Positions 22,398 to 34,019 of a stretch of 64,000 nt of DNA are shown one piece after another. Under the pieces are notes generated by a model, which was given only the letters and a program-made list of their open reading frames with translations, was not told where the DNA came from and did no database searches. Where the stretch lies: contig CM024755.1 in NCBI GenBank assembly GCA_014218235.1, positions 97,196,948 to 97,260,947 on the forward strand, in the 5' to 3' direction. Numbering within the stretch: position 1 is the stretch's first letter; every line of letters starts with the position of its first letter. The DNA comes from Colocasia esculenta. Taxonomy: Eukaryota; Streptophyta; Magnoliopsida; Alismatales; Araceae. Made by a program: the position numbers and the translations under genes.

Positions 22398-22715
22398 TAG
22401 TGGATCCTCACTTTGTGAGGGGTGGATGTAGGAATCACTGGTGTGATTTATGAACCACCTAAAAATCCTTTATGCAATGGTTTGATCTACTTGTGTGCGC
22501 TAGATGCTTGCATAGGATTTCGCTCTCACACTAAGTGTTTAATTGCTTCACACATAATCTACACACACCGACACTTTAGATCAGTAAATTGTTTGTTTGA
22601 ATTGATCTCTGATTCGAAGTAATTTTGAATTACTTAAGCTTTCGCAGTACTTGGTGTCAGATCTATTCAACCCCCCCTTCTAGATCTGATCCATCCACTT
22701 ATTCGATCCTACAAT

Positions 22716-22727
22716 TGGTATCAGAGC
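22716..22727 (+). other. Primer binding site, tRNA-iMet type (Copia-1)
   Basis: TGGTATCAGAGC lies two bases after the LTR end. Confidence 0.95.
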
Positions 22728-22940
22728 AGGTTAACCACTCTAATTGTTAGATCTAATTCCTTGTTACATTGATACACTGTGATTAGATCTAATAATCTTT
22801 TGAGTTTTGGTATAATGGCAAATTGCTTTAATCTGCATGAATTTCCTGTTATAATTTTAGAGAAATCCCAAAGCTCATTTTTATCTGATTTTTCAAAGGA
22901 TTCATAAAGAAAAGGAGCAAAAGAAATTCACAAGTACTTA

Positions 22941-24648
22941 ATGGCAAAGAAGAGCTTCAATGAGTCCAGAAAATCAACAATTCAAAAAACTTTGGTTCTA
23001 ACAACACGTTCCATGAGCTCAGAGCATTCTTCATCCTCTTCAGAACACAAGAGTTCAAATGGGTCTACAAGGTCAGGTAAATCAATTCCAGATCCATTTA
23101 TGTATTTTAATTCTGATTCTGATGCAGATGAAGGCATGTCTTATGTTGAATTGATTGAATTCTATGAGAAGATACAAAATCTTAATGCAAAGCTGAACAC
23201 TAAAAATAAAGATTTGAAAAAGACTTTAAAACATTGCCACAAAGAAAGTGAAAAATTGAAAAATACATTTGAATTGCTCCAGAATAATGATAAAGATCCT
23301 TCACAAGAAAATGAGAATTTGAAAATTGAAGTTCAGAAACTGAATTCTTAAAAAGAAAGTTTGAAAGATAAAATCAAAATTTGTGAAAACAAGTTGTCTA
23401 AGTTGAAAGAAAATCATGATCAGTTGGAATATGAAAATCTTGATTTGAAAGATGAAAATGAAAAATTGATTGATCTCAATGAAAACTTCAAATTTGATAA
23501 TGATCAATTAAACAAACAAATTCCTAACATGTCTTATGATCATTAAATAAATGAAAGATGCAAACAACTTGTTGAAGAAAATAATCATCTAAAAAGGAAG
23601 ATTGAATGCTTGTTGCATGAAAAACCATTGGACAATGACTGTAGCAATTTAAGTAATAAATTGTTGATTTAGAAAAACAAATTGCTCAATTTGAAAATGA
23701 AAAGAACAAGATGAAAAATGGTTTGGATGTCATGCTAAATAAACTTTAAATTTCAGAAAAAGAAGTTGTTGCATTAAAAGTAGAGAAACAGAAGTTTCAA
23801 GATGAATTGAAGAATACTACAAACACAAGTCTTGCTTCTGTAAAAAATAAGAAAATGAAAAGAAAACCAAAGTAATATTTGTTAAAGCTGTTGCGAACAA
23901 GAACTTTGATATCTCTATTGAAAAATCAGTGAAAGTTCATGTTCAAAAAAATATTAAGAAAAAATGAGAAAAATGGCAAAAATATTTCTAAGAAGAAGAA
24001 TCTTGTTTTTGTGAAACAGAAAAACAGAAAAATTTACACAGGATTCCTCCATCTCTTCCACACTTCAGAAGTGTTTCAAAGAAAGTTCAATATTCACATC
24101 ATGCCAAGAGCCACCAAAAGGTACCTCCATCTCCTCATGGTAAGCCTCCTCACATGAAAAGGAGATTCCAACAAATGCATACATGCCAAGGTAAGTACCA
24201 GGTAAGAAATGATCTCATTTGCTTTAATTGTAATAAACCTGGTCATTTAGTCAAATTTTGCTGGAATAGAGATCAACATTTCCATAAATATGTCAAATCA
24301 ATCCAGTGCTTCACATGTCATAAATTTGGACATACTTCTAGGAAATGTTGGCATAGAATTGATAATCTTATGCATGCTTCCATGTTTCATGTTAATGTAC
24401 ATAAGAATAAAGATCATGTTCATGCTGAAAACACTCAAAAATTCCATGTACATGAAAATAGAATTGTTGCACAAAAGATCTCTTCTGAATTCCATGTAAA
24501 AAATCTCAATGATAAAAAACTAAAAAATAGAAAACAAATTGTTCAGTATGTTAGTGGTGCATTCTATACTAATAACTCTAAGATTAGAAACCAAGATTCT
24601 AGTGTTTCTAGTCTTCAGAAAAATGCACCCAATATAAAATCCTTTTAG
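22941..24648 (+). pseudogene. gag: Copia-1 gag C-terminal region with coiled coil and zinc knuckles
   Basis: From ATG 22941 an open frame of 136 residues has a Ser-rich start, then FMYFNSDSDADEGMSYVELI and a long Lys/Glu/Asn/Leu-rich coiled coil that continues through stops to ~23890. A separate frame, 24154-24648, holds two perfect CX2CX4HX4C zinc knuckles (CFNCNKPGHLVKFC and CFTCHKFGHTSRKC), which bind RNA. The usual N-terminal UBN2-type gag domain is missing. Only ~210 bp separate primer site and start, so the N-terminus was deleted. At 24680-24710 the text GPKQVWVLK resembles the linker found before protease in SIRE elements. Not translatable as one protein. Confidence 0.7.
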
Positions 24649-24894
24649 ATTCAAAAATCGTTGTTGTAGATTCATGAAAGATCCTTAGGACCCAAACAAG
24701 TTTGGGTTCTGAAATGTGCTGCTTGAATGCTGGATGCAGGGATCCTTGTAGTCAATTTCAAGATGAAGGCTTCATGACTAAGACTACAAGGAAAGTAAGT
24801 GAAGAGAATGAAAGAAAATGAAAATCTCACTAGGTAAATACTTCTGAGAGATTCCTGCTAAATAAAAACTAAAATCAATTAGGACTCTTATGTA

Positions 24895-25000
24895 AAGATC
24901 AATTGGTATATCAAATGGTGAACTGTGGAAGGACAAGTCAGCTTGTCTGGAAACTATTATTATGTGTGAGGAATAACCTCCACCAAGTACCAATGATCTT
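24895..25000 (+). ncRNA. Structured repeat copy 1 (candidate cis-acting RNA element)
   Basis: Stem P1: 24895-24900 with 24995-25000 (AAGATC/GATCTT) and 24902-24909 with 24987-24994 (ATTGGTAT/GTACCAAT). Stem P2: 24915-24921 with 24957-24963 (ATGGTGA/TTATTAT, with G-U pairs). Hairpin P3: GACAAG/CTTGTC (24932-24937, 24942-24947). Hairpin P4: GAGG/CCTC (24968-24971, 24977-24980). P1 encloses P2-P3 and P4. Confidence 0.65.
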
Positions 25001-25698
25001 CCTTGTGTAAGAGTCATTAATTTTAAAAACAACAAAAAATGGTTGTGATTGAAACATGACTGCTTGTTTATTTCATTTCTTCCATGATGTTTTTTGCTTG
25101 AATTACTTGCAAAAGTTTTCACATCATGCACATGTAACTAAGAATCATGATTTTGTTGAAAATGCTCAGAAACCCCATGTGAATATAAATTGAACATTTT
25201 ATGAAAATCATAGATGCATTAAACAAAGAATAATTGTGTTATGGAACTAATGTTGCTCATAGTTCCATTAATGACAAAAGTGCATCTATACTAAAAAGAA
25301 AATTATCTTGGATTCAAAAAAGTTCATTGTTGCAATCTAACTCTTGCTCCATTGTAGGACCCAAGAAGGTAAGGGTCCTAAGGCCAACTTGATCAGCAAG
25401 TTGATGAGCCTTGTAGCCATACCTTTCCATCTGAAATCAAGACAATGGCTATGCACGGTAAGAAAAATTGGAAACCACAGGTAAAATCCAAATGAAGATT
25501 GTTCAGGTAAAACCTCATATCATTTCCAGATTCAACTGCTTAAGTTAAAGAAAATTCTTAGAGTCTTATCTGAACAATGAAGAGTGTGTTTTGATGTTTC
25601 TCCCAACAATAACTTTGTGTCATAACAATTGGAATCATGTTTGTATTATCATGCTTGCTTAACTGTGCCTATGATTCTGTGTGCATATCAACTGCTTT

Positions 25699-25801
25699 GA
25701 CTTTTTGGTATATCAAATGATGACATGTGGAAAAATAAGTTATGCTTGTTTGGAAGCTATCATTATGCATGAGTAAAATACTCCGCCAAGTACCAGAAGT
25801 C
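25699..25801 (+). ncRNA. Structured repeat copy 2
   Basis: Same fold, different bases. P1: GACTT/AAGTC and TGGTAT/GTACCA. P2: ATGATGA (25717-25723) with TCATTAT (25760-25766). P3: AATAAG/CTTGTT (25734-25739, 25745-25750), where the other copies have GACAAG/CTTGTC. P4: GAGTA/TACTC (25771-25775, 25779-25783). Changes in P3 and P4 keep pairing. Confidence 0.65.
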
Positions 25802-25969
25802 ATGTTATGCTTAAAGCTAATTGTGTGCATAATCATGTGTGAATTGCTTGCTAGTTTTTTCATTCCATGCACATATTAAGGGGGAGTAAATTTGAAAAAG
25901 TGCAAAAATGTTCTTGAAAATGCAATGAATTTCATGCCAAAACTAAAGAATAATTGACCTTTTTGCAGT

Positions 25970-26072
25970 GACTATGTGGTATATCAAATGGTGAAATGTG
26001 AAAGGACAAGTTAGGCTTGTCTGGAAACTATCATCATGCGTGAGAAAAATTCTCCGCCAAGTATGAATAGTC
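25970..26072 (+). ncRNA. Structured repeat copy 3
   Basis: P1 uses a different outer stem, GACTAT/ATAGTC, plus GGTAT/GTAT. P2 is ATGGTGA/TCATCAT. P3 is GACAAG/CTTGTC. P4 is GAGAA/TTCTC. Conserved single-stranded text is TATATCAA on the left and CCGCCAAGTA on the right. Confidence 0.65.
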
Positions 26073-26420
26073 TTTTCCTTTATAAAGGTCATCAAGAAAA
26101 ATGAAAATCTCAAAACTTTATTTTAAGTCTTTGAAACAATTTTGAGTTTTTGATAAACTTTTCTCCTTCAATAAATTATCTGTTGATATATGCTTGATTA
26201 TGTTCATACTCTTTCTGCGCAAACTGCTTGGAATGAACATATCTGAATTGCTTAAATGATCATTTCATATCATGCATATCTTATGGGAGAGTGAGTCAAA
26301 AGAATCATTGAGTGAAATGCTGGAGAAATATTCTTTCATATCTGATTTATCAACAACTCCCATTCAGTTTGTTGACAAATGTTCTTGCAAATAAATTTCT
26401 CACTCTCACATTGCATTGGC

Positions 26421-26520
26421 ATTCTTGGTATATCAAATGGTGATTTGAAGAAAGACAAGTCATGCTTGTCTAGACACTTTCACTATGCGTGAGTACATGT
26501 CTCCGCCAAGTATCAAGAGT
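26421..26520 (+). ncRNA. Structured repeat copy 4
   Basis: P1 is 11 bp: ATTCTTGGTAT with GTATCAAGAGT. P2 is ATGGTGA/TCACTAT. P3 is GACAAG/CTTGTC. P4 is short, GAG/CTC. This is the copy closest to the one in Copia-2. Confidence 0.65.
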
Positions 26521-26987
26521 CTTGTATGCAATTGTTGAGGGTGAGTCCTTGTCTTTCAATAAAATATTCTTGCTCATTCTATTTACACTTCATTCCATTC
26601 CTATTTCTTCAATAGTCTTCATGTTCGCCTTGTGAAGGGGAGATACATGAAAGGGGGAGTCATTGTCACATTCCTTGACCTTACTTGTTTATCTTGAACC
26701 CCAAACTCATCAGAATTTTTGAGTCATTGTGCTATTTTTTATGAGAGAATTAAGACATTGAAACCAAACTCATTGTGCATTTAGTTTAATTTCAAAGATT
26801 CATTATCATTTCAAGGTTAAGCAATCTTAATACTGAATGTCTTTAAAATGACTTGCAAAACACTTGTAGGCACATGAGTGGTTTTACTATTTAACATGTG
26901 CATGTTTAAGGTTCATTTTTACCACATGATAAGAATAATTTTTCTAAATTTAGTCATGACTTTTTTGGTCAACGCAAACATATTCCT

Positions 26988-29137
26988 TGTGACGGCCCTC
27001 GTTATTCAGACCCGTTAACCCAATAATGTGCCTAATACAAGTCCGCCTCCTGCGACTGGGCCGAAGCCTCGCAAGGGATATCAAACTACTAGTCCATAGG
27101 AATGTAAAGGAACCAGCACAAATATATATAAGATTTGCCAATCTCACAAATATTTACTAGAAGTGTACATAGCCATAGCATAACTGTAACCAAACTACAA
27201 CAACAACCTAGGGCATACCCCGAGGAGTACAACAGAAAAGTAAATTACACTGCCGGTGGTGCAGACCCTCTGCTACGATGCGGCTCAGAACTAGACGACG
27301 GGTGTGAGGTCTCCTGCTCTCCCTCACCTGAAAGAGTAGGGGGGTGAGCCTCTCGAGTCACTGGCTCAGTAGGGAAACTCCCTAGAAACCGAGCAAACCA
27401 ACATAAATAGTAAAGCAGGAGATTACACTAATAATTCATAGAACTACATAGCAGGATATAAAAACTGTAAATACCACTTACCACATGCCGCTTAACAGAA
27501 ACCAGTAATGATAAATAAACGGAAAACCCAAACAAGTGTACGAGCTACAATAGGAAAACGCCTCACTCGGGCCACATGGACTGGCTCGCGACACCAGCTA
27601 CTGACCCGGACAAACAACACAGGACTACCTCTTAGTTTCACAGTCACGGACGGAAGGTCCAGCTGCCGCTGCACTAAACCAGTACAAAGAACTGTGGAGT
27701 CCAACTAAACTACCACAACCTGTAGGTCACACACCCCGCAGGCCCATGCCTGGCACCTTTAGGGACTCTGGCCCGAGCTCCCTAAAGTGAGGCACTAGAA
27801 AATTGGACTAGCTGAGGCCCAGTTTGTCTACTGGTGTCTGTCCCCCCCAACTACGAGCGTGATACAAGAGACAACACAACAAACTCTCTCTAGTCGCTGT
27901 CCCACTATCGTCTTTCCCTCAGCTGGACGTACTACTCAGCACAAGAGTGAGGGTGTCTAGGAGACGACAAAACGTCGACGGTACTCAGTACCAGGACAAG
28001 CCCCGAGCACACACGTGCCTGGCTCACACAAAACCTCGGGCTCCCAACTGAAGAGGTATCCACAGTAGGCGTCAAAATACACGCCACGTACACGGAAACC
28101 ACGTGCACAACACACAAGCCACGTGAAACCTCCACGTAAACCACGTGAACACCATGCCGACCACACACACCACACGCTTCCCGAGCGTTGAGAGTGCCAA
28201 TGAACCTCTTACCATTACCACACAATACACACAAGATAATCTGATAATATCACTCTAACAAACCCATGCATAGAACAAGCCTCGGCTGTGATCGCGACGG
28301 GGTTTAGTGTCGCCTTCAGAACGCGACAGCCCGATATATCGCCGTTAAAAACAAGAACGCGACGTATCGTTCTATCGCGACACTGTCGCAACGCTCATGT
28401 CTGTTGCCTTCACAGGCGCAAACCCTAATCCGAAATCCATCATCCGGATCACCCCCAAAACCCCTATAATCTATGGTTTCCATTTCATTTACATGCTTTA
28501 ATGTGTTCCTACACATGCCATCTACTGTTTAAAGAGCTAGAAACACATCATTCACAACACACGAGCAATCCACGGATCAAAGACGGAAAATCTCCCTACC
28601 TTCGCGAAGCAAGCGAAGTACGGAGTCCACACGACGTTTCCCCCCACTCCACACAGTGTCCTTACGGCGAGAACACGTCAAACCAAGCTCCAACAAGTCG
28701 AGTCGCCCAGAAATCCTCCAACATAACCCCCTGGCCGAGCAGAGCTCATGTGAGCTCTGTTCTGCCGGGGTTCTATAAAAACTCTTCACAGTTAAGAACG
28801 CGATGCCACACTGTGTCGCGACCTTAACGCGACGCACGAGTCCGTCGCCTTCAATAAGTCGACGTCAGCAAGCTCGCCCTATGTGCAACACGTGGCGCGC
28901 ATGCAGATGAAGACTAAAAACAGTGGTTTCATGAACGCGACGCCCAGGGATGTCCTGTTCAAAACGCGACGCCCTTCACTATCGCGTTTACAGACAGTGA
29001 ATCAGTGAGCACTTTGGGCCCAAATCTCTAGCCCACAGAGCCTCACCACCTGTGAAAAACACCTGCTACACACGTCATTGGCCACACACTGGCCTCCATA
29101 CACATAGGAAGACGATCCGAACGGCCAGAACGTCACA
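26988..29137 (-). repeat. Gypsy-2 3' LTR, full length
   Basis: The 2150-bp LTR has minus-strand ends TGTGACGTTC and GGGCCGTCACA. It holds two CpG-rich modules (28290-28390 and 28790-28990) and a possible TATA-like TTTTATAGAA on the minus strand near 28775. Short frames at 27135-27704 and 27932-28234 recur in the other LTR and are not genes. Confidence 0.92.
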
Positions 29138-29246
29138 TCACCATCACCTAAAAGGAAATTTCATCCTCGAAATTTAAAACAAAGATTAAACACCGAAAAC
29201 TTTTTAATTCAATCTATATAACACTATCACTTAAAAGAATTAAAAC

Positions 29247-30632
29247 TTACTCAAACAAGTATGGATACGCTTTCATCATTTCTTCTGCTAATTCCCATGT
29301 ATCTTCTCCACCTTCTTTGTTTTCCCATCTGACTTTCACTAATTCAATTTCTTTATTCCTTAGCTTCTGAGTTCTGTGGCCGGTAATCTGCACTGGATAT
29401 TTCAGCATTGTCATGTCGGGCTTCAAATCATCTCTTTGATAACTGACAACTTGGGATGGATCTCTGACATATTTTCTCAACATTGAGACATGAAACATAT
29501 CATGTGCATCAGTGAAATCTGCTGGCAAATCTAACTTATAAGCTGCTTCACCCATTCTTTCTTTTATCTGGAATGGTCCGACATATCTTGGGCTCAACTT
29601 ACCTTTCTTACTGAACCTTAGCACGCCTTTAGTATGAGAAACCTTTAGAAACACATAGTCACCAACTTAAAATTGCAAAGGTCTTCGTCTAACATCTGCA
29701 TAGCTTTTCTGACGGCTTTGGTCTGTTTTCAAATTTTCTTGAATAAATTTTACTTTCTCTGCACATTGTCGAACTAATTCTGGACCCAAGACTTGCCTTT
29801 CTCTTACTTCATGCCAGTTTAGTGGTGATCTACATGGTCTACCATATAAGGCTTCATATGGTGCCATCTCAATACTTGCATGATAACTGTTATTATAAGC
29901 AAACTCAACCAATCCCAAGTGGCGCTCCCAAATACCTCCCCACACCAAACAACAAGCTCTTAGCATGTCTTCAAGTGTCTGGATTGTCCTCTATGTCTGC
30001 CCATCTGTTTGTGGATGATATGCTGAACTGTATCTTAACTTTGTACCGACGACTCTCTGCAAACTCCTCCAAAAACCTGAAGTAAAAGGAGGATCTCGAT
30101 CTGAAACAATGGTGATTGGAATACCATGCAAAGGCACAATTCTTTCTACATACAACTTGGCTAGTCTGTCCACTGACCATGTCATACTGACCGGTAATAA
30201 CCTACAAACCTTAGTTAATCTGTCCACAAATACCCAAATTGCATTGTGACCTGATGATCTGGGCAAACCAACAATAAAATCCATTGATATATCATCCCAC
30301 TTCCATTGTGGAATGGGTAATGGCTGCAACAATCCTCCTGGCATCTGGTGTTCTGCTTTAATTTGCTGGCATACTGCACATCTTGCAATAAACTATGCAA
30401 TTTCTCTCTTCATATTCGGCCACCAAAAATGTTTCTTCATATCTTGGTACATCTTTGTGCTGCCTGGGTGGATGGTATACCTTGATCTGTGAGCCTCTTC
30501 TAAAACTCTTTGATTGATTTTTGCATCTGCTGGAACATATAATCGACCTTTGAGTCTAACCACACTATCGTTCCCAAAAGTCACTTCTTCTATTCTTATA
30601 ATGTATGCTAAACTATTATCTGCTCTCTGCAC
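29247..30632 (-). pseudogene. pol: Gypsy-2 integrase and chromodomain-like C-terminus
   Basis: On the minus strand from 30632: the zinc domain start HPGSTKMYQDMKKHFWW, then from 30344 the catalytic core with MDFIVGLP, SDRDPPFTSGF and HPQTDGQT, followed by a stop where the family has the catalytic Glu (Q-T-stop-R-T). Frames 29966-29667 and 29654-29247 continue through FAYNNSYHASI and FHVSMLRKYVRDPSQV to a chromodomain-like end (VKVRWENKEGGEDTWEL). At least three stops or shifts. The lost catalytic residue alone would abolish integration. Confidence 0.88.
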
Positions 30633-30692
30633 CTCTACTATTTACTGGTATAAAGACGGCTCCACTGCACAGGTTACTAATATTGCTCTGCA

Positions 30693-31963
30693 CTAACTAC
30701 TCGGCACATATAAGGAATTTTCCGTCACATCTTCATACAATTTCCATTCTCTGATCATAAGTTGATTCATAACTGCTTTTCTACTTAGTGCATCTGCTAC
30801 TACATTAGCTCTGCGTGGATGATATGCCAAACTAAAGTCATAATCTTTTAAATATTCCATCCATCGGCGCTGTCTTAAATTCAAATCCTTCTGAGAGAAA
30901 ATATACTTTAAACTCTTATGATCAGTAAATATTTCAAATCTTTCACCATACAAATAATGCCGCCAATTCTTCAATGCAAAAACAACCGCTGCCAGCTCTA
31001 AATCATGGGTGGGATAATTCTCTTCATGTTTCTTTAATTGCCTGGAGGCGTAGGCTACCACCTTGCTGTGCTGCATCAAAACTGCACCCAATCCTCTCTT
31101 GGATGCATCTGTAAACAAAACAAACCCGCCACTACCTGACGATATTTCTAACATTGGTGCTGAAGTCAACCTTTTCTTTAATTCTGTAAAACTGCGTCTG
31201 CATTCTAAGGACCACACATAAGGAACCCCTTTTCTTGTCAACCTAGTCATAGGGGCTGCTATTTTGGAAAAATCTTGAATAAATCTTCTGTAATAATCTG
31301 CAAGACCAAGAAAACTCCTAATCTCAGACACTGTTCTCAGTTCTTCCCATTTCATCACTGCCTCAACTTTAGCGGGATCCACTACAATACCTTCACCTGA
31401 TATTATATGACCCAGAAACTGAATTTCCTTCAGCCAAAATTCACATTTACTGAACTTGGCAAATAGCTGGTGATCCCTCAATATCTGCAAAGTAACCCGC
31501 AAGTGCGCTGAATGTTCCTCTTATGACGCCGAGTAAACCAGTATATCATTAATAAATACCACTATAAACTGATCCAAATACGGATGAAATATTCGGTTCA
31601 TCAAATTCATAAAAGCTGCTGTGCATTAGTTAACCCAAATGGCATCACAACAAACTCATAATGCCCATATCTGGTATGAAAAGCGGTCTTCTCAATGTCT
31701 TCTTCTCTAATTCACAATTGATGATATCCTGACCTTAAATCTATCTTAGAAAATACCTTGGCTGATTGCAACTGATCAAATAGATCATCAATTCTAGGAA
31801 GAGGATACTTGTTCTTAATTATAACTTTATTCAACTGTCTGTAGTCTATACACATCCTTAAGCTGCCATCTTTCTTTCTAACAAATAATACTGGCGCTCC
31901 CCATAGTGACTGACTGGGTTTGATAAAACCTTTTTCTATCAGCTCTTGCAATTGCTTCTTCAA
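30693..31963 (-). pseudogene. pol: Gypsy-2 reverse transcriptase and RNase H, frame-broken
   Basis: The minus strand from 31963 carries the start of reverse transcriptase (LFVRKKDGSLRMCIDYRQLN, SKIDLRSGYHQL). The catalytic IDD region near 31540-31560 falls between open frames. From 31502, a 269-residue frame covers the thumb (FLGHIISGEGIVV) and RNase H (FTDASKRGLGAVLMQ, TDHKSLKYIF, NVVADALSRK). Frameshifts near 31710 and 31510 break the protein. Confidence 0.9.
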
Positions 31964-32642
31964 TTCTTCAACTCTGCTGGTGCCATTCTATAAGGTGCTT
32001 TAGAGATCGGTAAACTGCTTGGCTGCAATTCTACAGTAAAATCTACTTCTCTACGTAGAGCTAGCCCTGGCAACTCTTCTGGAAATACATCTGTAAATTC
32101 TTTGACCACTGGCACTGAATCTACAGACTTACTAGACTCAATTAGACTAGCTAACGCAAGGCAAGCTACACATCCCGCATTAATCACTTTTTAGCTCTAA
32201 GTGCAGAAATAATAAACTTGGGAGTGTAAAAAGGCAAATCTTGGAATTCAAACACTTCACCACCGGGTTTGCAAAACTTGACTCTCTTTTTCCTGCAATC
32301 AACCATGGCCCCGTAGGCTTCTAACCAGTCCATACCCAGTATCACATCATAATCTTTCAATGTCAAAACATATAACCTTGCTGGCATCTGATTTCCATGA
32401 ATAACTAACGGGACCTGTTCTAGAAAATTGGAAGTAAGCATATATCCTCCTGAAGGAATCTCTACCACTAACTCACAAGACCTTTCTTCTAAAGGATGCA
32501 TTATACTATCCAGAAAATCTTCAGAAATAAACGAATGCGAAGCACCCGGATCAATTAACACTCTAGCAGTAAAATCAAAGAAAGGTAATATACCTTCAAT
32601 AAGATTGGATGCCTCCACCTGAGCTTGGGTGATTGCCATCAC
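31960..32642 (-). pseudogene. pol: Gypsy-2 aspartic protease region
   Basis: The 152-residue minus-strand frame from 32642 contains VLIDPGASHSFIS at the active site. Retropepsins have Asp-(Ser/Thr)-Gly here, so the Ser/Thr-to-Pro change should disable it. The flap region and VILGMDWLEAYGAMVDC follow. A second frame, 32187-31960, links to reverse transcriptase (SKAPYRMAPAELK). Confidence 0.85.
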
Positions 32643-33868
32643 TCGGCCCGTCCTCCTCTCTGGTATGGTACACCTCTACCCTGCTCTGCTGACCTCTGAA
32701 AGAGCTGCTGCTGCTGAGTTCCTCTACCATAAGTCTGCTCTCGAGGATATGGATAGTTTTTCGCTAAATGTCCTGTTGCCTACAATTATAACATCTGAAA
32801 GTTGGGTATGCCGTAGGCTGCTTTGCCGTACTTTGCTAAGATTCCTCTAGAACCGGTGGCCTATAGCCACGACCCTGTTGGAAACCTCCCTGCTGAAAGC
32901 CCTATTGCCTGCTTCTACCACGGCCTCCTTGGAAGAATTTCTTGATCTGCTTGCCCCACTTTGCTATTCCAAATGATGAAGAAGCTCCGGAAGGTGCTTT
33001 CCCCTTACTGATTCCTCTTGACGGCTGTGGATACCGAAAGCTGCCTGAGCCTAAACCACCTGTCTGAGTCTATCCTTGTCTGGCCCTAACAGTCCTCTCA
33101 AGTATTGCTACTCGCTGTGTTGCTTCTTCCACTGTTCTACACATTAGTGGAATCACCGCATCCTGTAATTCTGCCCTCAGACCTCGGATGAAGTACTCCA
33201 CCATCATGGTATTGTCAGTTACCACATATGGGGCGTACCTACTCAAGGCCATAAACCTCATCTGATATTCAAACACCGAGAGATTCCCTTACTGGAGTGT
33301 CCTAAACTGCTCCCTATTCATCTGCTGGACTTGTATTGGGAAGAAAGAATCTTTAAAAACTGACAAAAATTCTGACCATGTGATAGTGTCCTCCGTTCTG
33401 CCTGTAAAAACTGTCTGCATCTTTAACCGCCACCATTCGTAGCTGATATGCTGCAAGAATCACTCTATCTTCTTGGGGACATCTCATTATCACAAATACC
33501 CTCTCAATCTCATGTATCCAATGCTCTGCTATATCCGGGTTGGGGCCTCCTGAGTATGTAGGGGGCTGCAACCTCAAAAACCGCTCCATAAGTACTGTTG
33601 TCTCCTCTCCGATAGCTGATCTCGCTGGAACTGTCGGGTGTATAGGTACTACAAAAGGTACCTCTACTCCGGATGGTGGTGGAACTGGGGCTACTGGCAC
33701 TGCCTCCTCTGGAAGTGGTGGTACTGCTGCCGCTGGCTGCACCGGTGGCTGCTGGTCTAATCTCATCCTTATATCTGTCAGGCTTTCCCAAATTCTATCC
33801 ATCATTCTCTGTGTAGGGTCCTCTCCTGAACCCTCTCCTCCACCTCCCCAGTCTCTCCTTTCTGCCAT
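32643..33868 (-). pseudogene. gag: Gypsy-2 gag, fragmented
   Basis: The minus strand starts at ATG 33868 (MAERRDWGGGGEGSGED...), with a Pro/Val-rich linker and the start of the gag domain (LRLQPPTYSGGPNPDIAEHW, near 33560-33500). After a shift, 33276-33070 gives FEYQMRFMALSRYAPYV. A zinc knuckle CYNC...GHLAK lies near 32790-32760 with a one-base slip and its last Cys changed to Tyr. Confidence 0.8.
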
Positions 33869-34005
33869 TCCTAATTCTGCACAAGCATCATTTCATCAAG
33901 ACAACATATGATAAATTAATACAAAACCAAGGTCGCTACCAGTAGTGGGTTACAAGAGAGACATGGCTATGCAATTTCCAATTCCTTTATATCCATACGG
34001 ACCTT

Positions 34006-34017
34006 GCTCTAATACCA
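34006..34017 (-). other. Primer binding site of Gypsy-2 (mutated iMet type)
   Basis: On the minus strand it reads TGGTATTAGAGC, one transition from the standard TGGTATCAGAGC, two bases from the LTR. Confidence 0.9.
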
Positions 34018-34019
34018 AC

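Larger units (their letters stand above)
21117..22713 (+). repeat. Copia-1 5' LTR
   Basis: The 1597-bp LTR runs from TGTTGGGTTGAG to CGATCCTACA and is matched over its length by 36698-38281. It holds, in order, TGTCGACA palindromes, a TATA box and a hairpin array, each listed separately. The small open frames in it are not credible genes. Confidence 0.95.
24649..26987 (+). other. Copia-1 non-coding 3' region, left of nested Gypsy-2
   Basis: 2.3 kb hold no protein domain. There are four copies of a structured ~100-nt repeat (listed separately) and polypurine-like tracts (AAGGGGGAG at 25878 and 26656, GAAGGGGAG near 26635). It corresponds to the region 3' of pol in Copia-2. Confidence 0.6.

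Noticed and set aside
25717..25740. Hammerhead ribozyme-like TGATGA...GAAA in structured repeat copy 2
   Set aside because: The core bases are not kept in the other four copies, the invariant C of CUGAUGA is absent, and stems do not match the hammerhead arrangement.
27135..28837. Pairs of 60-110 residue frames repeated at 34167-35571
   Set aside because: LTR sequence of Gypsy-2 seen twice; no protein similarity.
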